Below are positions 1 to 9,755 of a stretch of DNA of 64,000 bases, piece after piece (positions within the stretch are counted from its first letter, which is position 1; each line of letters starts with the position of its first letter). The DNA is from Roseovarius sp. TE539 (GTDB taxonomy: Bacteria > Pseudomonadota > Alphaproteobacteria > Rhodobacterales > Rhodobacteraceae). Where the stretch lies: positions 1 to 64,000 of the forward strand of contig NZ_QNGB01000003.1 in assembly GCF_003298505.1 (NCBI RefSeq), given 5' to 3'. Below the pieces are notes generated by a model that saw nothing but the letters and a program-made list of their open reading frames with translations, made no database searches and was not told the DNA's origin. The translations under genes were made by a program, and so were the position numbers.

Positions 1-132
1 CTCTACAACCAGCAGCTCCCGCAATCAGCCCTGGGCAGCAAGACGCCCTTGCAGGCGATGAAAGACTGGCACAAACTCAAGCCCGACCTGTTCAGGAAAC
101 GGCCATACTACCTTCCGGGATCCGACAACTAG
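1..132 (+). mobile_element. 3' end of an IS481-like transposase gene (partial)
   Basis: The first 44 codons read in frame to a TAG stop. The peptide has the C-terminal look of IS481/integrase-core transposases: a Leu-Tyr-Asn start, a Pro-Gln-x-Ala-Leu-Gly block, a T-P-L-Q-A-M-K segment and an ending with K-R-P-Y-Y-L-P-G. The rest of the gene and the left terminus of the element lie before the window. The element probably ends at about position 139: the bases after the stop read ctgaca, so tgtcag would be the outer end of its inverted repeat. Family assignment rests on remembered similarity of this tail; the catalytic DDE core is not in view. Confidence 0.75.
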
Positions 133-139
133 TCTGACA

Positions 140-1164
140 ATCTTCGGGTTTCTTGCAAATTGAGTCCGCTCAATATTCTGAATGGAAACATGCCCCGGGA
201 GTTGTCCTGGGCTTTCGATCTCAATTCTGTTATCAAATATCCGCACTTGCACGTCAGAAGGAATGCTATAATCTCTATGTAGAACTGCGTTTGTCAGCAA
301 CTCATGCAGCGCCTCTTCTGGATAGGAAATCTTCTCCATTCCTTCAGGGCCAAGTTTTTCTATACCTTCAATAACCTCTCGAACTCTCGCAACCGCATTG
401 TAAATCAGGTGATAAATTGGCCCTTCTATTGTCTCAGGGTTACCAGCGAGATAGTCTCTTTCAGCGTCATCTTTTGTGCGGTATCTTAAAATTTTTACAG
501 CACTCCGCTTTGGCAAAAGCGACTGAGGAGTGTCTGAATAAAGCAAAACACTAGCTACAGTTGGTTGATTATCTACAAGCAGTCTTTGCTTTTCAAGCCA
601 TTCCACGGGCTCCCCCGTTGGAACGGTATCTATCAAAAACTCAATAATGGTTTCTGAATTTGTTACTTCCTCATAATCGGTGTTGATCTTCTCATCTTCG
701 TAGGAAACAACGCCTTTATCAAATTTTAATCTATCCAGAGCATCACCAGAAACCGGCAAGCTTTGGGCACCTTTCCTCACATAGGCCTTCCCATTGTTGG
801 CCATTAACACTTGCTGGGACTTTTGAATCGTCACAAATAAAACGATCCCGGGTAAATCCTGACACTCTATAAATGTCGTTTGAATAATGTTTCCCAAAGG
901 GTCCTGAGATGCAAAGGTTTGCAGGAGGCCGTTCGCATCCTCCTCATCAGCGAATCCACTCCATATCCTTTCGCCTCCGCTCAGATTTTCGACCTCCTCA
1001 ATACCAATGATTAACTCTCCGCCAGCAGAGTTCGCAAATGCGGAAACTGCCTTCGTCAGTTTCGCGGGACCAGCCTCCTTAGCCTTGAAATCCAAAAAAT
1101 GGCTTTCTCGACGTTCTAGTAGAGATTGGGCTTCCCGAGCTTCTATTTTCTTTGTTTCTGCCAT
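140..1164 (-). pseudogene. AlbA_2/Schlafen-type ATPase regulator, 3' end cut by IS
   Basis: Putative DNA-binding/ATPase protein of the AlbA_2 (Schlafen AAA_4) plus GHKL-like ATPase architecture, common in defence islands and as transcriptional regulators. The N-terminal domain shows an F-x-D-F-K-A-K segment, then A-F-A-N-S-A-G-G and a G-K-A-Y-V-R-K-G block. Near residue 285 an A-L-H-E-L-L-T-N-A-V-L-H-R-D-Y stretch matches the ATPase N-box. The native sequence runs to N-P-K-I-V-R near position 140; beyond that the frame continues to position 25 through antisense IS sequence and gives an unrelated tail. The family normally continues past this point, so the product is truncated. The start is the ATG at 1164; a TTG at 1206 in the same frame overlaps the end of pncB. 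The gene is visibly richer in A+T than its neighbours, which suggests transfer. Confidence 0.75.
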
Positions 1165-1195
1165 CTTCTCAATCCAATGGTAACAATGAGAATCT

Positions 1196-2488
1196 TCAAA
1201 CCACAACCTCCATCCGTTCCTGCTCGCCCACGCCGAACACCCGCTTGTAGCGGGCGATCTCGTCTTCCGGGCCCATGGCCTTGCGGGGGTTGTCGGAGAG
1301 CTTGACCGTGGGCCGGCCGTTGGCGGCGACGGCCTTGCACACGAGGCTGAAGGGCGCCAGGCGGTCGCCCGAGGTCAGGCCGCGGAAATCGTTGGTCAGC
1401 AGCGTGCCCCAGCCGAAGCTCACCCGCACCCGCCCCGAGAACTGCCTTTGCAGGGCGATGATCTTCTCTTCGTCGAGCCCGTCCGAGAAGATCACCAGTT
1501 TCCGGCGCGGATCCTCGCCGCGGGACTTCCACCAGGCGATGGCCGTCTCGGCCCCTTCGGCCGGGTCGCCGCTGTCGACGCGGATGCCGGTCCAGCCCGC
1601 CAGCCAGTCGGGCGCGTTTTCCAGGAACCCTTTCGTGCCGTAGGTGTCGGGCAGGATGATGCGCAGGTTGCCGTCATGCTCCTCGTGCCAGTCGCTGAGC
1701 ACCTCGTAGGGCGCGCGCGCGAGTTCGGCATCGGTGTCGGCGAGCGCGGCATAGACCATCGGCATCTCGTGGGCGTTGGTGCCGATCGCCTCGAGGTCGC
1801 GGTTCTTGGCGATGAGGCAGTTGGAGGTGCCCACGAAGCCCGGGCCCAGCCCTTCGCGCATGGCCTGCACGCACCAGTCCTGCCACAGGAAGGAATGGCG
1901 GCGGCGGGTGCCGAAATCGGCGATGCGCAGGCCCTCGACGCTGCGCAAGCGTTCGACCTTTTCCCACAGCTTTGTCATGGCGCGGGCATAGAGGACCTGA
2001 AGCTCGAATTTCTTCATGTCGTCGAGGACAGCGCGTGATCGCAATTCCATCAGCACGGAGAGCGCGGGAATTTCCCACAGCATGACCTCGGGCCAGGGGC
2101 CTTCGAAGGTCAGTTCGTACTGATCGCCGCGGCGTTCGAGGTGATAGGGCGGCAGGCGGAGCCTTTCGAACCAGTCCATGAACTCGGGTGTGAACATCTG
2201 CCGTTTGCCGTAGAAGGTGTTGCCGCGCATCCAGGTACTTTCGCCACGGCTGAGCGAGAGAGAGCGGATATGGTCGAGCTGTTCGCGCAGTTCGCCCTCG
2301 TCCACCAGATTGGCGAGCGGCACCGAGGTTGTGCGGTTGATCAGGCTGAAGGTCACCGTGGTGTCGGGCCTGTTGCGAAAGACAGACTGGCACATCAGCA
2401 GCTTGTAGAAATCGGTGTCGATCAGGGATCGGACGATCGGATCGATTTTCCACTTGTGATTGTATACGCGGGTGGCGATTTCGACCAT
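1196..2488 (-). CDS. pncB: nicotinate phosphoribosyltransferase
   Basis: Converts nicotinate and PRPP to nicotinate mononucleotide in the cytosolic NAD salvage (Preiss-Handler) pathway, driven by ATP hydrolysis. The 430-residue protein has the usual length. The D-T-D-F-Y-K-L-L-M block lies at residues 24-32, G-T-R-R-R-H-S-F at 193-200, and the phosphorylated catalytic histidine is H240 within G-T-N-A-H-E-M. The start is the ATG at 2488; the Shine-Dalgarno is weak. It lies 75 bp beyond the end of rfbA on the same strand, so it may be read through from the rhamnose operon, but no functional link is expected. The nicotinate link to the 6-hydroxynicotinate-reductase-like gene 16 kb away may be coincidental. 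Confidence 0.95.
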   Translation of the reverse strand: MVEIATRVYNHKWKIDPIVRSLIDTDFYKLLMCQSVFRNRPDTTVTFSLINRTTSVPLANLVDEGELREQLDHIRSLSLSRGESTWMRGNTFYGKRQMFTPEFMDWFERLRLPPYHLERRGDQYELTFEGPWPEVMLWEIPALSVLMELRSRAVLDDMKKFELQVLYARAMTKLWEKVERLRSVEGLRIADFGTRRRHSFLWQDWCVQAMREGLGPGFVGTSNCLIAKNRDLEAIGTNAHEMPMVYAALADTDAELARAPYEVLSDWHEEHDGNLRIILPDTYGTKGFLENAPDWLAGWTGIRVDSGDPAEGAETAIAWWKSRGEDPRRKLVIFSDGLDEEKIIALQRQFSGRVRVSFGWGTLLTNDFRGLTSGDRLAPFSLVCKAVAANGRPTVKLSDNPRKAMGPEDEIARYKRVFGVGEQERMEVVV

Positions 2489-2563
2489 CGGGCGGCTCCG
2501 GTTCGTGCCTGTCCGTTAAAGCATCGCCGCACGGGCGAGGCAAGCGGCGGGGGCGGCGCCTGT

Positions 2564-3445
2564 TCAGGTGTTGCCGAGAAGCGAGAGGAGGTACCGACCG
2601 TAGGCCGTCTTGGCGCCCATTTCCTCGGCGGTGGCGCGCAGGGCGGCGTTGTCGATCCAGCCACGCGCATGGGCGATCTCTTCGGGGCAACCGGCCTGGA
2701 GGCCCTGCCGTTCCTGAAGGGTGCGGACGAAATTTCCCGCGTCCAGAAGGCTGCCATGGGTGCCGGTATCGAGCCAGGCGTAGCCGCGGCCCATGAGGTC
2801 CACACCGAGTGCTCCCTCGTCGAGGTAGCTTTGCAGAAGAGCAGTTATTTCAAGCTCGCCCCGGGACGAGGGCGTGACGGCGCGTGCCCGTGAGGGGGCT
2901 GTCCCGTCAAGGAAATAGAGCCCGGTGACAGCGTAGGACGAGGCCGGTCTTTCCGGTTTCTCGATGATCGAGAGGGCGGTGCCATCATCGTCGAAGCCGA
3001 CAACGCCGTAGCGGCGCGGATCGGCCACGTGGTAGCCGAAGACGGTGCCGCCATGGGTGCGCGCATCGGCGCGGGCCAGCATCTCCGGAAGGCCATGACC
3101 GAAGAAGATGTTGTCGCCCAGCACCATCGCCGACGGTCCGCCATCGAGGAAATCCTCGGCAAGGACATAAGCCTGTGCCAGACCATCGGGAGAAGGCTGG
3201 GAAATCCATGTGAAGGCAAGGCCCCATTGTGCGCCGTCACCCAGGAGGCGCTGGAATTGCGTCTGATCTTCCGGTGTGGTGATGATCGCGATCTCGCGGA
3301 TACCGGACAGCATCAGCACCGAAAGCGGGTAGTAGATCATCGGCTTGTCGTAGACCGGCAGGAGCTGCTTGGAGATCCCGCGTGTGATCGGGTGCAGCCG
3401 CGTGCCGCTGCCACCGGCGAGGATGATGCCCTTGCGGCTTGTCAT
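2564..3445 (-). CDS. rfbA: glucose-1-phosphate thymidylyltransferase
   Basis: First enzyme of dTDP-L-rhamnose synthesis: glucose-1-phosphate plus dTTP gives dTDP-glucose. The 293-residue protein begins M-T-S-R-K-G-I-I-L-A-G-G-S-G-T-R-L, the nucleotidyltransferase signature, and carries the family's G-D-N-I-F-F-G metal-binding segment mid-protein. A longer open frame runs upstream, but the ATG at 3445, 4 bp after the rfbD stop, gives the family N-terminus. It is the last gene of a four-gene rhamnose operon (rfbC-rfbB-rfbD-rfbA). The product feeds O-antigen or exopolysaccharide synthesis; no rhamnosyltransferase is visible nearby. Confidence 0.96.
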   Translation of the reverse strand: MTSRKGIILAGGSGTRLHPITRGISKQLLPVYDKPMIYYPLSVLMLSGIREIAIITTPEDQTQFQRLLGDGAQWGLAFTWISQPSPDGLAQAYVLAEDFLDGGPSAMVLGDNIFFGHGLPEMLARADARTHGGTVFGYHVADPRRYGVVGFDDDGTALSIIEKPERPASSYAVTGLYFLDGTAPSRARAVTPSSRGELEITALLQSYLDEGALGVDLMGRGYAWLDTGTHGSLLDAGNFVRTLQERQGLQAGCPEEIAHARGWIDNAALRATAEEMGAKTAYGRYLLSLLGNT

Positions 3446-3449
3446 GTCG

Positions 3450-4322
3450 TCACTCCGTACTGTCCGGAATCCGGGAAATGATATCGTCGAGGGCTGCGTG
3501 CCAGTCGGGGCGCGCAATTCGGAAAGCGGTTTCGGTGGCTGTGCAGTCGAGACGGGAATTGAGCGGCCGAGGCGCGGGGGTCGGGTATTGGTCGGTCGGG
3601 ATGCCCGTGACCGCGCAGTCGAGCGCGGCCTGCGCGAAGATCGCGCGCGCGAAATCCGCCCGGGAAACTTCGGGCGTGCCGGCGTAATGATAGGTGCCGC
3701 TTTTGCCCGGATCGGCGGCGAGTTGACGGGCGGTGGCGATGCAGGCGGCGGCAAGCGCATCCGCCGGGGTGGGGCCCCCCACCTGATCGGCCACGATGCG
3801 CAAGCCATGATGCCTGGCCGCAAGATTCAGCATCGTGGTGACGAAATTCTGCCCGTGCGCGGAAAACACCCAGGCCGTGCGCAGGATCGCGTGCGGGCCG
3901 CCGGCGGCGCGCACCGCGTCCTCGCCGGCGGATTTGCTGCGGCCGTAGGTGTTGAGCGGGGCAGTGGGCGTATCGGGCGCATGCGGTGCCGTGCCCGAGC
4001 CGTCGAAGACATAATCGGTGGAAACATGCACGAAGGGAATGCGCCGTGCGGCGCAGGCGCGGGCCATGGCCCCCGGTGCCTCGGCGTTGATCCGGTGCGC
4101 ACGTGCGGGGTCGTCTTCGGCACCGTCCACGTCGGTAAAGGCCGCGGCGTTGATCACCGCGTCGGGTGCCGCATCGCAGATGGCGGCGGCGCAGACTTCG
4201 GGACGGGCGAGGTCCGCGGCATCGCGGCCGAGCGCGGTGAGCGCCAGGCCCGGCGCAGTGGCGGCCTGCGCCCGAATTGCGCGGCCAAGCTGCCCGGTGC
4301 GCCCGAAAACAAGAAGTTTCAT
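3450..4322 (-). CDS. rfbD: dTDP-4-dehydrorhamnose reductase
   Basis: Last step of dTDP-L-rhamnose synthesis: NADPH-dependent reduction of dTDP-4-keto-L-rhamnose. The 290-residue extended SDR has the N-terminal Rossmann motif G-R-T-G-Q-L-G, the family segment [21 protein letters not shown], and the Y-x-x-x-K active pair in Y-G-R-S-K. The ATG at 4322 overlaps the rfbB stop by 4 bp, so translational coupling is likely. Confidence 0.96.
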   Translation of the reverse strand: MKLLVFGRTGQLGRAIRAQAATAPGLALTALGRDAADLARPEVCAAAICDAAPDAVINAAAFTDVDGAEDDPARAHRINAEAPGAMARACAARRIPFVHVSTDYVFDGSGTAPHAPDTPTAPLNTYGRSKSAGEDAVRAAGGPHAILRTAWVFSAHGQNFVTTMLNLAARHHGLRIVADQVGGPTPADALAAACIATARQLAADPGKSGTYHYAGTPEVSRADFARAIFAQAALDCAVTGIPTDQYPTPAPRPLNSRLDCTATETAFRIARPDWHAALDDIISRIPDSTE

Positions 4323-5368
4323 CCCCGCCCCAACCTTTCACCGACGCCGGGCCGGTCCAGCAGGGCGCCCCACCACTCTTCGTTTTGCAGATACCATTCA
4401 ACCGTGGCGCAAAGCCCGTCAGACAGCGGCGTGCGCGGGCTCCAGCCCAGTTCGGTGTGCAGGCGCGTGGCGTCGATGGCATAGCGGTGGTCGTGGCCGG
4501 GGCGATCCGCGACGAAGGTGATCAGGCGGTCATGTGGTGCGCCCGCCGGGCGCAGCGCGTCCAGGGCCGAGCAGATCCGCCGCACAATGTCGATGTTGCG
4601 CGCCTCACCCTGCCCGCCGACAAGATAGGTTGTGCCGTTGTGCCCGCGCGCCAGCACCTCGAGCAGCGCTTCGGCATGGTCCTCTACATGAATCCAGTCG
4701 CGCACGTTCTCGCCTTGTCCGTACACCGGGATCGTCCGGCCCGCGCGGGCATTCAGAATCGTGACCGGGATCAGCTTTTCGGGGAACTGGTAGGGTCCGT
4801 AGTTGTTGCCGCAATTCGAGATCACCACCGGCAGGCCCCAGGTTTCATGCCAGGCCCGCACCAGGTGATCGCTGCCGGCCTTGGAGGCGGCATAGGGGCT
4901 GCGCGGGGCGTAAGGCGTGGTTTCGGTGAAGCGGCCGGAAGGGCCGAGCGCGCCGAAGACCTCGTCGGTGGAGACGTGGTGAAAGCGGAAGGTCTCGGGG
5001 CGTCCGCGTCTTTCCCAGTGGGCGCGCGCGGCTTCGAGCAGCGTGGCGGTGCCAGCGACATTGGTGTCGACGAAGGCGGCCGGCCCGTCGATGGAGCGAT
5101 CGACATGGCTTTCGGCGGCGAGATGCATGATTGCGCCCGGCGCGTGCCGCGTGAGGATACGGTCGAGCGCGGGGCGGTCGCGGATATCGGCCTTTTCGAA
5201 GGTGTAGAGAGGATTGTCGGCCACTCTGTTGAGGTTCGCGGTACAGGCAGCATAGGTCAGGGCATCGAGATTGACCACCGCGCGGCCACGCGCAACGGCC
5301 AGCCGGATCACCGCCGAGCCGATGAAGCCGCAACCACCGGTTACCAGAAGCGGGCCATTATCCGTCAT
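4319..5368 (-). CDS. rfbB: dTDP-glucose 4,6-dehydratase
   Basis: Second step of dTDP-L-rhamnose synthesis: NAD-dependent conversion of dTDP-glucose to dTDP-4-keto-6-deoxyglucose. The 349-residue protein has T-G-G-C-G-F-I-G-S at the N-terminus, H-V-S-T-D-E-V-F-G around the catalytic Asp/Glu pair, and Y-A-A-S-K with the active Tyr/Lys. [14 protein letters not shown] is the family's substrate segment. The upstream open frame adds unrelated residues, so the ATG at 5368 is chosen; it overlaps the end of rfbC by 11 bp. Confidence 0.96.
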   Translation of the reverse strand: MTDNGPLLVTGGCGFIGSAVIRLAVARGRAVVNLDALTYAACTANLNRVADNPLYTFEKADIRDRPALDRILTRHAPGAIMHLAAESHVDRSIDGPAAFVDTNVAGTATLLEAARAHWERRGRPETFRFHHVSTDEVFGALGPSGRFTETTPYAPRSPYAASKAGSDHLVRAWHETWGLPVVISNCGNNYGPYQFPEKLIPVTILNARAGRTIPVYGQGENVRDWIHVEDHAEALLEVLARGHNGTTYLVGGQGEARNIDIVRRICSALDALRPAGAPHDRLITFVADRPGHDHRYAIDATRLHTELGWSPRTPLSDGLCATVEWYLQNEEWWGALLDRPGVGERLGRG

Positions 5369-5918
5369 GGGTGAACGGGCTTTCGATGTCGCGCAGGCGC
5401 GGGGCGGCGGCGTCCCTGTCGGACAGAACGGGCGGGGCGGGCAGGTTCCAGTCGATACCAAGTTCCGGATCGTCCCACCGAACCGCGCGGTCGCATCCCG
5501 GCGCGTAGTAATCGGAGCACTTGTAGACGATCTCGGTCTCGGGCTGACGGGTGACGAAGCCGTGCAGGAAACCTGCCGGTATCAGCAACTGAAGGCCGTT
5601 CTCGAAGCTCAGCTCGCGGCCGGTCCAGTGTCCGAAGGTGGGAGACCCCCGGCGGATATCGACGGCCACATCGAAAAGCGCCCCGTGGCCGCAGCGCACC
5701 AGCTTGGCCTGCGCATGCGGCGGTGCCTGGAAATGCAGGCCGCGCAGGGTGTTTGCGGCAGCGGAAAGGGAATGGTTGTCCTGCACGAAATCCAGCGTGA
5801 TACCGTGTTCCGCAAGCGTGCGGCGATTCCAGCTTTCGCTGAAGAATCCGCGGCTGTCGCCATGACGCGCGGGCTCAAGCAGCAGCACGCCGGGAAGTTC
5901 GGTGCCGGTGATCCTCAC
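5358..5918 (-). CDS. rfbC: dTDP-4-dehydrorhamnose 3,5-epimerase
   Basis: Third step of dTDP-L-rhamnose synthesis: epimerises C3 and C5 of dTDP-4-keto-6-deoxyglucose. This is a cupin-fold protein of about 186 residues, the normal RmlC size. R-G-L-H-F-Q places the catalytic histidine at residue 62, followed by the conserved [14 protein letters not shown]. The start is taken as GTG at 5918 because AGGAGG sits 6 bp upstream; the TTG at 5957 would add 13 residues with no family counterpart. It is the first gene of the rhamnose operon, and no recognisable promoter could be fixed in the 190 bp before it. Confidence 0.95.
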   Translation of the reverse strand: MRITGTELPGVLLLEPARHGDSRGFFSESWNRRTLAEHGITLDFVQDNHSLSAAANTLRGLHFQAPPHAQAKLVRCGHGALFDVAVDIRRGSPTFGHWTGRELSFENGLQLLIPAGFLHGFVTRQPETEIVYKCSDYYAPGCDRAVRWDDPELGIDWNLPAPPVLSDRDAAAPRLRDIESPFTHDG

Positions 5919-6108
5919 ACTGGCCCTCCTGTCCTGCCTTCGATGGGCTGATAGCAAGCGGGGCCATGCCTGTCACGCGCCAAGGCCCGGTGCGCGCCGA
6001 ATTATCTTAAATCCCCGGTAACATCCATAAACAGGCCATAATTGCGACAGCCGTCATTAAGGCACGTCCGCGATGATCCGTCCCGGTGGGAGAAAACCGG
6101 GGTGAGAC

Positions 6109-8847
6109 ATGGCAGAGCTGCGCCTTGAGGCGTCGGCCCCTGTGGGAGGGGATGCCGCGCCGCTTGTCGGCTTGACCGATCTGATGGTGATCGCGGGACC
6201 GTCAGGGCCTGTGCTGATCTCCGCCGCGCGCGGCGGCGGATGGCTAAGTGCCTATGACGTGTCCGGCGGCGCGGCGCGGCTGCTGGACCGTTGGGAAATC
6301 GGTGAGGGTTACCTGCAACTGGAATCGACGGACATCGTGCCGCTGCCGGATGGCGGCCTTTGGCTGGCGGGGCTGGCCTCGGCCGGTATGGTGCGGGTGG
6401 ACTGGCATGGAACGGGGTTCGGGCCGGTGCGGGATCTCACCGTTTCGGGGTTGGACATGCGCGTTATCTCGACGGTGTCGATGGTCTCGCAGGGTGTGCA
6501 GATGGCCGGATTCGCCGGACGCCGCGACGGTGGGCTTACGGTTCTGCGGATGGACGCGCAGGGGCAGGTCACGGACGTGGTTCCGGTGGCGACGGGCGAT
6601 CCCCTGCACCAGGCCCGTGTGACCGCCGTGGAGACGGTGCAGACCGCGGATGGCACCTATGGAATCGCCGCGTTCGGCTGGGAAGACATGATCAGTGCCT
6701 TCCGGTTGGAGCCCGGGGGCGCTGTCACGCATGTCGCCGATCTTGCGGCGACATCGCGGAGTCCGGGCATCGCGCAGCCCGGCGCGCTCGGGGCGGTCAA
6801 GGTGGATGGTGTGCCCTACCTTGTCGCCGCCGCGTCGGGCAGCGGTTCGTTGAGCGTGTTTTCGGTGGAGGCGGATGGCGCGCTGATCATGACGGATCAT
6901 GTCCTCGACAACCGTGACACCCGTTTTTCGGATGCGGCGCATCTGGAAGTGATCGAGGTCGGCGGGCGCGGCTACGCGATCGCGGCGGGACGCGACAGCG
7001 GGCTGAGCCTGTTCGAGATTCTTCCCGGCGGGCGGCTTCACCATCTCGAAAGCGTGGCGGCGACGATCGGAGTACCGCTTGGCGGCATTACGGATATCGC
7101 CGTGAGCGCGGCGTCGAATGGGGGATTGCGCATCTGGGTGGCGACCCAGCAGGCACCGCATCTGGTTGAATTCAACGTGACGGGCCTTCCGGCGGGTGTG
7201 GTGCGCGCCGCGGATGACAACGGCTTGGCCCTTGATGGCACTGCCGGCAGTGATGTGCTGGCCGGCGGTGCGGGCAACGACAGCCTTTCGGGCGGTGCGG
7301 GGCGCGATGTCCTTATGGACGGCGCCGGGGAGGATACCCTTCGGGGCGGGGCCGGCGCCGATGTCTTCATCCTGTCCGGTGACGGGGAATCTGACCGGGT
7401 GATGGATTTCGAGCCCGGTCTGGACCGGCTTGACCTGACCGGGCTGGCACCGGTCAGGGATTTCGATGATGTGATCGTCAGCGCGACGCCCTGGGGCGCG
7501 CGGATATCCTTCCTCGAAGAGGAAATCATCGTCCGAAAGGCTGGAGGCGGCGCCCTGGACCGGGCGGATTTCGTGGAGGGTGGCTTGGTGACAACCGACC
7601 GCTTGAAAGTGGTGCTTGACGTCACCGGCGGTCCAGACGGGGCGGATGGAACCGGCAGCGATGGAAGTGGTGAACAGGACTCCGGAAGCGATCCCGGCGG
7701 CAGTCCGGCCTCCGGCGACAGCCCGGACGATGGTGGCACGTCCGACGGGGGTGGCGACCCGGGTACTGATGACGGTGCCGGTGGTGGCGACCCTGATCCC
7801 GGCGGCAATACAGATTCCGGTGATGGCCCGAATGATGGAGGCATGCCCGTTGAAGGCGGCAACCCGGACGATGGCGACGGACAGGATGCCGGGCCGGCGG
7901 GAATTTCCGGGAATGGCAGTCCCGGAGCAGACAGCATGACCGGTGGCGCCGGTAACGATACCCTGTCCGGCTTGGCCGGTAACGACACGCTACGTGGTCT
8001 GGGGGGCGATGACAGCCTTGTTGGTGGAGCAGGCGCAGATCTTCTGGACGCTGACTGGCAACCGCGTGTGGCTGTGGATTTTGCGGGTGCGGCGGAGGCG
8101 GTGGCGGCGATGATCGGTCGTGATGATCTTGTCGGCGTCGATGATGTGGCCGGATCCGCCTTCGACGATGCCCTGATCGGCGACGGTCAGGCCAACATCC
8201 TGCGCGGCAGGGCGGGTGACGACGTTCTGAACGGGCTTTCCGGCGACGATACGCTGGAAGGCGGGGCCGGCGCCGACACACTACTGGGATCGCGCGGGGC
8301 GGACACCCTCGATGGCGGAACCGGCCGGGACATGGCGAGCTTTTTCAACGCGAGCGGCCCGCTGTTCGTGGACGTAAGGGCGGGCATGGCCTCGGGAGAG
8401 GGCCATGCGGCGGGTGACACCCTGATCTCGATCGAGGATGTCTTCGGCTCGCGTTTCGCTGACACGCTCAGAGGTAACGCCGGAGAGAACGCGATCAGCG
8501 GGTACCACGGTAATGACCTGATCCGCGCCGGGGGGGGCGACGACACGCTGCACGGTGGTGGTGGTGATGACAGCCTGTTCGGGGGCCGCGGTGATGACTT
8601 CCTGATCGGTGGTGACGGTGCGGACAGGTTCATTTTTGAGGACACGAATTTCGGGCAGGATCGCATCGGCGACTGGGAGGACGGAGTTGACAAGCTGGAT
8701 TTCATCGACGCCGGGCTTGATCAGGACGATTTCGCCATCCTTCAGGTCGCGGGGGATACGGTGCTGCGTCTGAACTCGGATCCGGGACAGGGTGTGACGC
8801 TGACAGGGGTTGCGGCCTCGTCGATCTGGGCGGATGATTTCCTTTGA
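6109..8847 (+). CDS. RTX-type secreted protein with beta-propeller-like N-terminus
   Basis: Likely exported surface or extracellular calcium-binding protein of 912 residues. Residues 1 to about 370 form a repetitive beta-rich region resembling propeller/lactonase folds, with alternating Gly-rich turns. A first RTX block of G-G-x-G-N-D-x-L type nonapeptides follows at about 375-420. About 85 residues of almost pure Gly/Asp/Ser/Pro then form a flexible linker (near 510-595). A longer second set of RTX nonapeptides lies at about 605-880. There is no N-terminal signal peptide, and the RTX C-terminus is the usual recognition region for type I secretion. No ABC/HlyD secretion genes are in the window. 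The start is the ATG after a weak GGGGTGAG site. Its exact role (adhesin, enzyme or structural) is unknown. Confidence 0.85.
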   Translation: MAELRLEASAPVGGDAAPLVGLTDLMVIAGPSGPVLISAARGGGWLSAYDVSGGAARLLDRWEIGEGYLQLESTDIVPLPDGGLWLAGLASAGMVRVDWHGTGFGPVRDLTVSGLDMRVISTVSMVSQGVQMAGFAGRRDGGLTVLRMDAQGQVTDVVPVATGDPLHQARVTAVETVQTADGTYGIAAFGWEDMISAFRLEPGGAVTHVADLAATSRSPGIAQPGALGAVKVDGVPYLVAAASGSGSLSVFSVEADGALIMTDHVLDNRDTRFSDAAHLEVIEVGGRGYAIAAGRDSGLSLFEILPGGRLHHLESVAATIGVPLGGITDIAVSAASNGGLRIWVATQQAPHLVEFNVTGLPAGVVRAADDNGLALDGTAGSDVLAGGAGNDSLSGGAGRDVLMDGAGEDTLRGGAGADVFILSGDGESDRVMDFEPGLDRLDLTGLAPVRDFDDVIVSATPWGARISFLEEEIIVRKAGGGALDRADFVEGGLVTTDRLKVVLDVTGGPDGADGTGSDGSGEQDSGSDPGGSPASGDSPDDGGTSDGGGDPGTDDGAGGGDPDPGGNTDSGDGPNDGGMPVEGGNPDDGDGQDAGPAGISGNGSPGADSMTGGAGNDTLSGLAGNDTLRGLGGDDSLVGGAGADLLDADWQPRVAVDFAGAAEAVAAMIGRDDLVGVDDVAGSAFDDALIGDGQANILRGRAGDDVLNGLSGDDTLEGGAGADTLLGSRGADTLDGGTGRDMASFFNASGPLFVDVRAGMASGEGHAAGDTLISIEDVFGSRFADTLRGNAGENAISGYHGNDLIRAGGGDDTLHGGGGDDSLFGGRGDDFLIGGDGADRFIFEDTNFGQDRIGDWEDGVDKLDFIDAGLDQDDFAILQVAGDTVLRLNSDPGQGVTLTGVAASSIWADDFL

Positions 8848-8928
8848 CCGGTGATCCCGCACGGTGCCGATACGGAGCGTAAACCACCCCGGCCTAGCGT
8901 GCAGCGCAAATCAGCTCCGGAGCGCCCC

Positions 8929-9747
8929 ATGACCGATACTTCGCCCGTCCTCTCGATGCCGTTCATCATGCCTTCGCAGGCGCAGAAGCATGTCACCCAC
9001 AACGAGGCGCTGCGCCATCTGGATGTTATTGTACAGGCCGCGGTGATTGACCGTGACAGGGCAGCCCCGCCCGCCACGCCACAGATCGGAGACCGCCATA
9101 TCGTTGGTAGCGGGGCGTCCGGGGCGTGGGCCGGGCGTGCGGGTGACATCGCGTTGTTCGCCGCGGATGGCTGGCAGTTCACCACCCCGAGCGGAGGCTG
9201 GCGCGTACATGTTCTGCAAGAGGGCGAGACATTGACCCATGATGGCAATGTGTGGCGCGCCCCCTCTGAAAGCACGCTCCTGGCGGCGCAACTGGGTATC
9301 GGCGGCGCGGCGCCGGACGAGACGAACCGTCTTGCAGTGTCAGCGCCCGCGGTGCTGCTGAACCATGCCGGCGCGGACCACCAGCTGAAGATCAACAAGG
9401 CCGCGCCGGGCGATACCGCCAGCCTTCTGTTTCAGACAGGGTTTTCCGGCCGGGCCGAGATGGGGCTCACCGGGGGGGATGATTTCGAGATCAAGGTCAG
9501 CGATGACGGCGCCATCTTCCGGCAGGCGGTGGTGGCCGAGGCGTCAACCGGGCTAGCGCGGTTTCCGCAGGGCGCGCGTACCGCGGCGCTGGAGGTTGAG
9601 GGCGACAGCCTGCGCGTGACTCAGCCGCGCACGCCAGGCAGTGCTTCGGACAGCGGGGCCGCCGGGCAAATCGCTTGGGACGCTGATTACGTATATGTCT
9701 GCGTGGCCACGGACACCTGGAAGCGTGCGGCGCTGAGCAGCTGGTAG
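8929..9747 (+). CDS. DUF2793 domain protein
   Basis: Protein of 272 residues whose N-terminal half matches the DUF2793 family, often found near phage-tail or gene-transfer-agent-like genes and surface proteins of Rhodobacteraceae. The family marker is the opening M-P-F-I-M-P-S-Q-A-Q-K-H-V-T-H-N-E-A-L, followed by G-D-R-H-I-V-G and the W-R-V-H-V-L-Q-E-G segment. The C-terminal half is unassigned and ends with a W-D-A-D-Y-V-Y-V-C-V-A-T-D-T-W-K-R segment, a common terminus of tail-fibre-like proteins. The ATG at 8929 is preferred over the upstream in-frame start at 8851 because GGAG lies just upstream and the family begins here. It follows the RTX gene by 81 bp and may be co-transcribed. Confidence 0.8.
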   Translation: MTDTSPVLSMPFIMPSQAQKHVTHNEALRHLDVIVQAAVIDRDRAAPPATPQIGDRHIVGSGASGAWAGRAGDIALFAADGWQFTTPSGGWRVHVLQEGETLTHDGNVWRAPSESTLLAAQLGIGGAAPDETNRLAVSAPAVLLNHAGADHQLKINKAAPGDTASLLFQTGFSGRAEMGLTGGDDFEIKVSDDGAIFRQAVVAEASTGLARFPQGARTAALEVEGDSLRVTQPRTPGSASDSGAAGQIAWDADYVYVCVATDTWKRAALSSW

Positions 9748-9755
9748 AACGGGGA

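Noticed and set aside
3446..3823. Upstream extension of the rfbA reading frame to 419 residues
   Set aside because: The added 126 residues are Arg/Pro-rich, antisense-like and overlap rfbD; the family N-terminus starts at 3445.
7038..7988. Long minus-strand open frame opposite the RTX gene
   Set aside because: Its Ser/Pro-rich product is the mirror of the Gly/Asp repeats on the plus strand; no ribosome site or motif.
7237..8640. Repetitive DNA in the RTX gene considered as a CRISPR or tandem-repeat array
   Set aside because: The periodicity is 27 bp and codes nonapeptide calcium-binding repeats with variable DNA sequence; no constant repeat/variable spacer pattern.
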